Source: Streptomyces kurssanovii (GTDB lineage: Bacteria > Actinomycetota > Actinomycetes > Streptomycetales > Streptomycetaceae). Taken from it: 64,000 nucleotides of DNA. Below the pieces are notes generated by a model. It was not told where the DNA came from. It worked only from the letters and a program-made list of their open reading frames with translations, and searched no databases. The stretch is taken from the NCBI RefSeq assembly GCF_014649695.1, contig NZ_BMTN01000009.1, positions 1 to 64,000 on the forward strand, given 5' to 3'. Both the position numbers and the translations under genes were made by a program. Positions 61,103 to 64,000 of this stretch are shown here, piece by piece (position 1 is the first letter of the stretch; each line of letters begins with the position of its first letter).

Positions 61103-64000
61103 CTACGTCAGGGGCTCGATCCAGATGTTGCGGTAGCGGACCTTGCTCCCGTGGTCCTGGAGGCGGATCGGGCCCGTGCTCGGCCCCTCCGGTGCTCCCG
61201 CGCCGGTCGGGCCCGCCACGGCCACGCCGTCATGGACCGTCGTGCCGTTCCACACGACGGTCACGCGGGCGTCCTCCGTCTTCCTGCCGGCCTCGTCGAA
61301 ACGTGCCGCGCGGAAGGTGATGTCGTACGTCTGCCAGGTGCCCGGCGGCCTCGCCGCGTTGACGTCCGCGGCCTTCCGCTGGTAGATCGCGGCCGCTCCG
61401 TCGATATCGGGCGTCGTGTCGCCGTAGGAGTCGAGCACCTGGATCTCGTAGCGGTCCTGCAGATACACACCGCTGTTGGCCCGGTCCTGTCCCGTCACGT
61501 CCGGCGGGAGCACGGGCAGCCAGAACTCGGCGTGGAGTTCGAAGTCGCCGAACGACTGCTTGGTGCGGATGTCGCCGCAGCAGACCTCCATCGCGCCGTC
61601 CGCCAGCGGCCACTGCGCGGTGCGGCCGTCGGTCTGCTGCCAGGCCGACCGGTCCGCCCCGTCGAACAGGACCACGCGGCTGCCGTGCGGATGGACGGTG
61701 ATCATGTCGAGGTTGACGTGCCCGGTGTCGCCGCTGTCGTACCGGTAGGTGATGGTGTTGGCGCCGGCGCGCAGCGGCAGTTGTTCGGTCCGGGTGGACC
61801 ATTTGTTCCACTCGCCGGTGCTGAGCAGCTTCGACTGTCCGAACCTGCTGCCGTTGACGTACACGCTCACGGCCTTGGTGCCGGTGAAGGGATGCGGCCC
61901 GTTGGCGTAACGCAGACCGACGTCGTAGGTGCCGGCCTCGTCGACGTCCACGTCGAAGGTGGTCGAGGCGCCCTCGGTGCCGTATCCGTCGACGAAGCCG
62001 CTGCCGGAGTGACCGGCGTGCTCCGTGTCCGTGCCCGCGCCGCCCGCGAGCCGTGCCTCCTCGGCCTCGTAGAGCGTGACCTTCGGTCGACTTCCGGGCA
62101 TGGCATTCAGTGTGTACCAGGCCTCCGTGCTCCACAGCGCTTCACCGCTCGCGGAGCTGAACGGGCGGGGTGAGCGCACATGGACCACCCGGTCGGGCTT
62201 GAGACCGGGGATGACCAGGGTGACCTTCTTGCGGTCGGCGGACAGTACGGCGGAGTGCACGGTCAGCTTCTCCTCGTCCACCTTCGGGCCGCCGTACGAG
62301 GGTGTGGGGACGTATCGCCACTGCTCGACCTGGTAGCGGGCGGCCAGCGTGTCGGCCGTGGCCTGGGACAGCGGCTCGGTGTATTCCAGCTCGAAGCCGT
62401 TGGGCCTGGCGCGCATCGCCAGGATGTCGAAGGCGTCCTTCCCGTTCGGTGTCAGCTTCTGCAGGCCGTGGGTGAGCTTGCCCTCCTGGCCCCAGTTGCC
62501 GCCCGTGCCCAGACCGCCGGCGTAGAGGGCGCCGTCCGGGCCCTGGCTGATCCGGTTGACGCCTGCCTCGAGTCCCTGGGTATGCCGGAACACGGCCCCC
62601 TGGTCCTGGCCCTTCACCTTCTCCAGGAAGGCGCGCTGGAGACCGCCGTAGGTGACGTCGCCGAACAGCAGCTGCCCCGCGTAAGGGCCCTTCGTGAGGT
62701 GGAGCGGTGTGCTGGGCGAGTTGGCGATCTGGTTCTGCGGCAGCCACAGCACGGGCTTGCTGACGGGGTTGGCGTCGAAGGGGCCGCCCGGGTTCGTGAA
62801 GTGGTTGAAGAAGCGGTCCTGCTTGATCCGTACCAGTTTGGAGGCCGGCAGCCAGCCGCCCTGGTTGTCCGTCACGAAGATGTCGCCGCCGGGGCCCCAG
62901 CCGATGCCGTTCGGGGTGCGCAGACCGCCCGCGACGTAGGACACCTCGCCCGTCTTCGCGTTCACCTTGACCGTGGTGCCGCGGTTGCGGGCGGGCTGCG
63001 GATCGGTCGTCGCGCCGCCGTAGTTGATGGCCACCGACAGGTTGAGGTAGAAGAACCCGTCGCGGTGGAGCAGGCCGAAGGCGAACTCGTGGAAGTTCCC
63101 GCCGAAGGGCCAGGTCGCCACCGTGCGCCGTTCGTCGACGACATCGTCACCGTCGACGTCGCTGAGCTCGGTCAGTTCGTGCTTCTGCGACACGTAGATC
63201 TTGCCGTCGACGGCCTTGATGCCCATCGGCTCCTTGAGGCCGCTCGCGACCTTCTTGACGGTCACCTCGTCCGGTCCGGTGTCATGGGTGACGTTGCCGA
63301 GGAGGTAGACCTCGCCCGCCGTGTTGTCGGTGCCTCCCCATGTGGTGACGGCGAGCCGGCCGTCGGGCAGCCAGTCCATGCCGGTGATCTGCGGCTCGAA
63401 GCCGGCCGGCCGCAGGTCGGTCAGGTCGTAGCCGGGGTGGACATCGGTCAGCGGCAGGCCGTCGCCGGGGGAGTCGGTGCCGCTCTCGCACTCCTTGCGG
63501 CCCGGGGCGGTCACGCGTACGACGCCGGCGTCGGTGCTCAGGACCGAGTTCGGCACGACGGAGAAGCCGGAAGCGCCTGGGGGCCGCCAGGCCAGCGTGA
63601 TCTGCTGGCCGCCGGTGCGGTCGAAGTGGTCGATCCGCAGCGCGTGGTGACCTGCCGTCAGTTCGACCGTGCCGTCCTTGGGTTCGGCGCCGTGCAGGCC
63701 GTCGTGGTCGATGACCGGCCTGTCGTCGATCAGCAGCCGTGAGCCGTCGTCGCTGGTCAGCCGGAAGGTGTAGGAGCCGTCCTGGGGAACGTCGATGTTG
63801 CCGATCACCTGGGACACGAAGTGGTCGCCGGCGCCGAAGTCGTCGGTGGAGCTCCAGTCGACCGTAGGCATCAACTTGTCGACGTTCGGCGTCTGTCCGG
63901 GCTTGATGGAGCAGATCTTGCTCATGGGCAGCTGTATGTCGAAGACGCGCAGGGTGACGCCGGGTTCCTGCGGTGGCAGGTCCTCTGCGGCGCCGGCCGC
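61103..64000 (-). CDS. Secreted multidomain PA14 / PQQ-like beta-propeller / CBM / DUF1080 protein (5' end beyond window)
   Basis: At least 965 residues, with the N-terminus cut off by the window edge; the frame stays open to 64000 and the first visible residues (AAGAAEDLPPQEP) may belong to the signal-peptide end. Order: PA14-like domain (about 45-170, GSYTFRLTSDDGSRLLIDDRPVIDHDG); glucose/sorbosone-dehydrogenase-like beta-propeller (about 220-560, MDWLPDGRLAVTTWGG, NGIGWGPGGDIFVTDNQGG); a carbohydrate-binding CBM6/35-like domain (about 650-770); and C-terminal DUF1080 (3-keto-disaccharide hydrolase-like, about 790-965, FGDFELHAEFWLP). Such proteins are thought to bind and process glycans outside the cell. 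It shares the PA14 module with the GH2 enzyme at 2946-6212. Confidence 0.87.
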   Translation of the reverse strand, partial: AAGAAEDLPPQEPGVTLRVFDIQLPMSKICSIKPGQTPNVDKLMPTVDWSSTDDFGAGDHFVSQVIGNIDVPQDGSYTFRLTSDDGSRLLIDDRPVIDHDGLHGAEPKDGTVELTAGHHALRIDHFDRTGGQQITLAWRPPGASGFSVVPNSVLSTDAGVVRVTAPGRKECESGTDSPGDGLPLTDVHPGYDLTDLRPAGFEPQITGMDWLPDGRLAVTTWGGTDNTAGEVYLLGNVTHDTGPDEVTVKKVASGLKEPMGIKAVDGKIYVSQKHELTELSDVDGDDVVDERRTVATWPFGGNFHEFAFGLLHRDGFFYLNLSVAINYGGATTDPQPARNRGTTVKVNAKTGEVSYVAGGLRTPNGIGWGPGGDIFVTDNQGGWLPASKLVRIKQDRFFNHFTNPGGPFDANPVSKPVLWLPQNQIANSPSTPLHLTKGPYAGQLLFGDVTYGGLQRAFLEKVKGQDQGAVFRHTQGLEAGVNRISQGPDGALYAGGLGTGGNWGQEGKLTHGLQKLTPNGKDAFDILAMRARPNGFELEYTEPLSQATADTLAARYQVEQWRYVPTPSYGGPKVDEEKLTVHSAVLSADRKKVTLVIPGLKPDRVVHVRSPRPFSSASGEALWSTEAWYTLNAMPGSRPKVTLYEAEEARLAGGAGTDTEHAGHSGSGFVDGYGTEGASTTFDVDVDEAGTYDVGLRYANGPHPFTGTKAVSVYVNGSRFGQSKLLSTGEWNKWSTRTEQLPLRAGANTITYRYDSGDTGHVNLDMITVHPHGSRVVLFDGADRSAWQQTDGRTAQWPLADGAMEVCCGDIRTKQSFGDFELHAEFWLPVLPPDVTGQDRANSGVYLQDRYEIQVLDSYGDTTPDIDGAAAIYQRKAADVNAARPPGTWQTYDITFRAARFDEAGRKTEDARVTVVWNGTTVHDGVAVAGPTGAGAPEGPSTGPIRLQDHGSKVRYRNIWIEPLT

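Overview
The window looks like a piece of a Streptomyces (or close relative) chromosome. It has very high GC, GTG/TTG starts, GGAGG-type ribosome sites, Tat signals on secreted enzymes, SpoIIE-type phosphatases, DUF2795 and MpaB-family proteins, and several sugar-degradation and lipid genes. The high density of broken genes (reverse transcriptase, Tn3 transposase, ABC transporter, amylase, GDSL lipase, EamA transporter) suggests an accessory or arm-like region rather than the conserved core. This is inference: no sequence search was possible. No tRNA, rRNA or CRISPR array was seen.

Region by region. 1-2.9 kb: a reverse-transcriptase scrap, a PiT phosphate transporter with a companion protein, then a Tn3 transposase fragment joined to a damaged HxlR regulator gene. 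2.9-14.2 kb: a complete sugar-utilisation island, with a secreted PA14-GH2-LamG glycosidase divergent from an ABC importer (binding protein, double ATPase, two permeases), a LacI regulator and an aldose epimerase; its layout resembles a galactofuranose system. 14.2-17.8 kb: a small lipid-polyketide cluster (UbiA prenyltransferase divergent from type III PKS, isoprenylcysteine-methyltransferase-like protein and FAD oxidoreductase). 17.8-26.5 kb: a PAS/GAF/SpoIIE phosphatase, an HpnR-like B12 radical SAM enzyme, a nuclease-like gene followed by a frameshifted gene, a dienelactone hydrolase divergent from a GlxA-type regulator, and a putative HTH protein. A related 24-bp near-palindrome lies just upstream of the first and last of these, in inverted orientation. 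26.6-31 kb: hemC, an NmrA-like reductase divergent from its likely HxlR regulator, a VOC protein, a CxxC protein and an ABC remnant.

31-42.6 kb: a lamin-tail secreted protein, an alpha-amylase stripped of its catalytic barrel, and a coupled operon of a small protein, a polyprenyl diphosphate synthase and an Lcp/MpaB-type haem oxygenase. A bacterial eRF1-like protein follows, then two paralogous GT2 glycosyltransferases bracketing a lipoprotein / 27-residue membrane peptide / DUF6766 trio, then a metallo-beta-lactamase-fold hydrolase, a STAS-like protein and DUF6098. 42.6-48.7 kb: YbdK-type carboxylate-amine ligase, two DUF2795 proteins, a P-loop kinase, a second SpoIIE phosphatase and a broken GDSL lipase. 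48.7-64 kb: cholesterol oxidase, a carboxymuconolactone-decarboxylase/dehydrogenase pair, a doubly frameshifted EamA transporter, gamma-carbonic-anhydrase-like protein, SDR, PhoD phosphatase, hemerythrin, a TetR/PfkB operon divergent from an alpha/beta hydrolase, an M20 amidohydrolase and a large PA14/DUF1080 secreted protein that runs off the right edge.

The most interesting possibilities are the prenyl-synthase/Lcp-like oxygenase operon (make a polyprenyl chain, then oxidatively cleave it), the UbiA-linked type III PKS cluster, and the shared inverted motif bracketing 19.9-26.5 kb.
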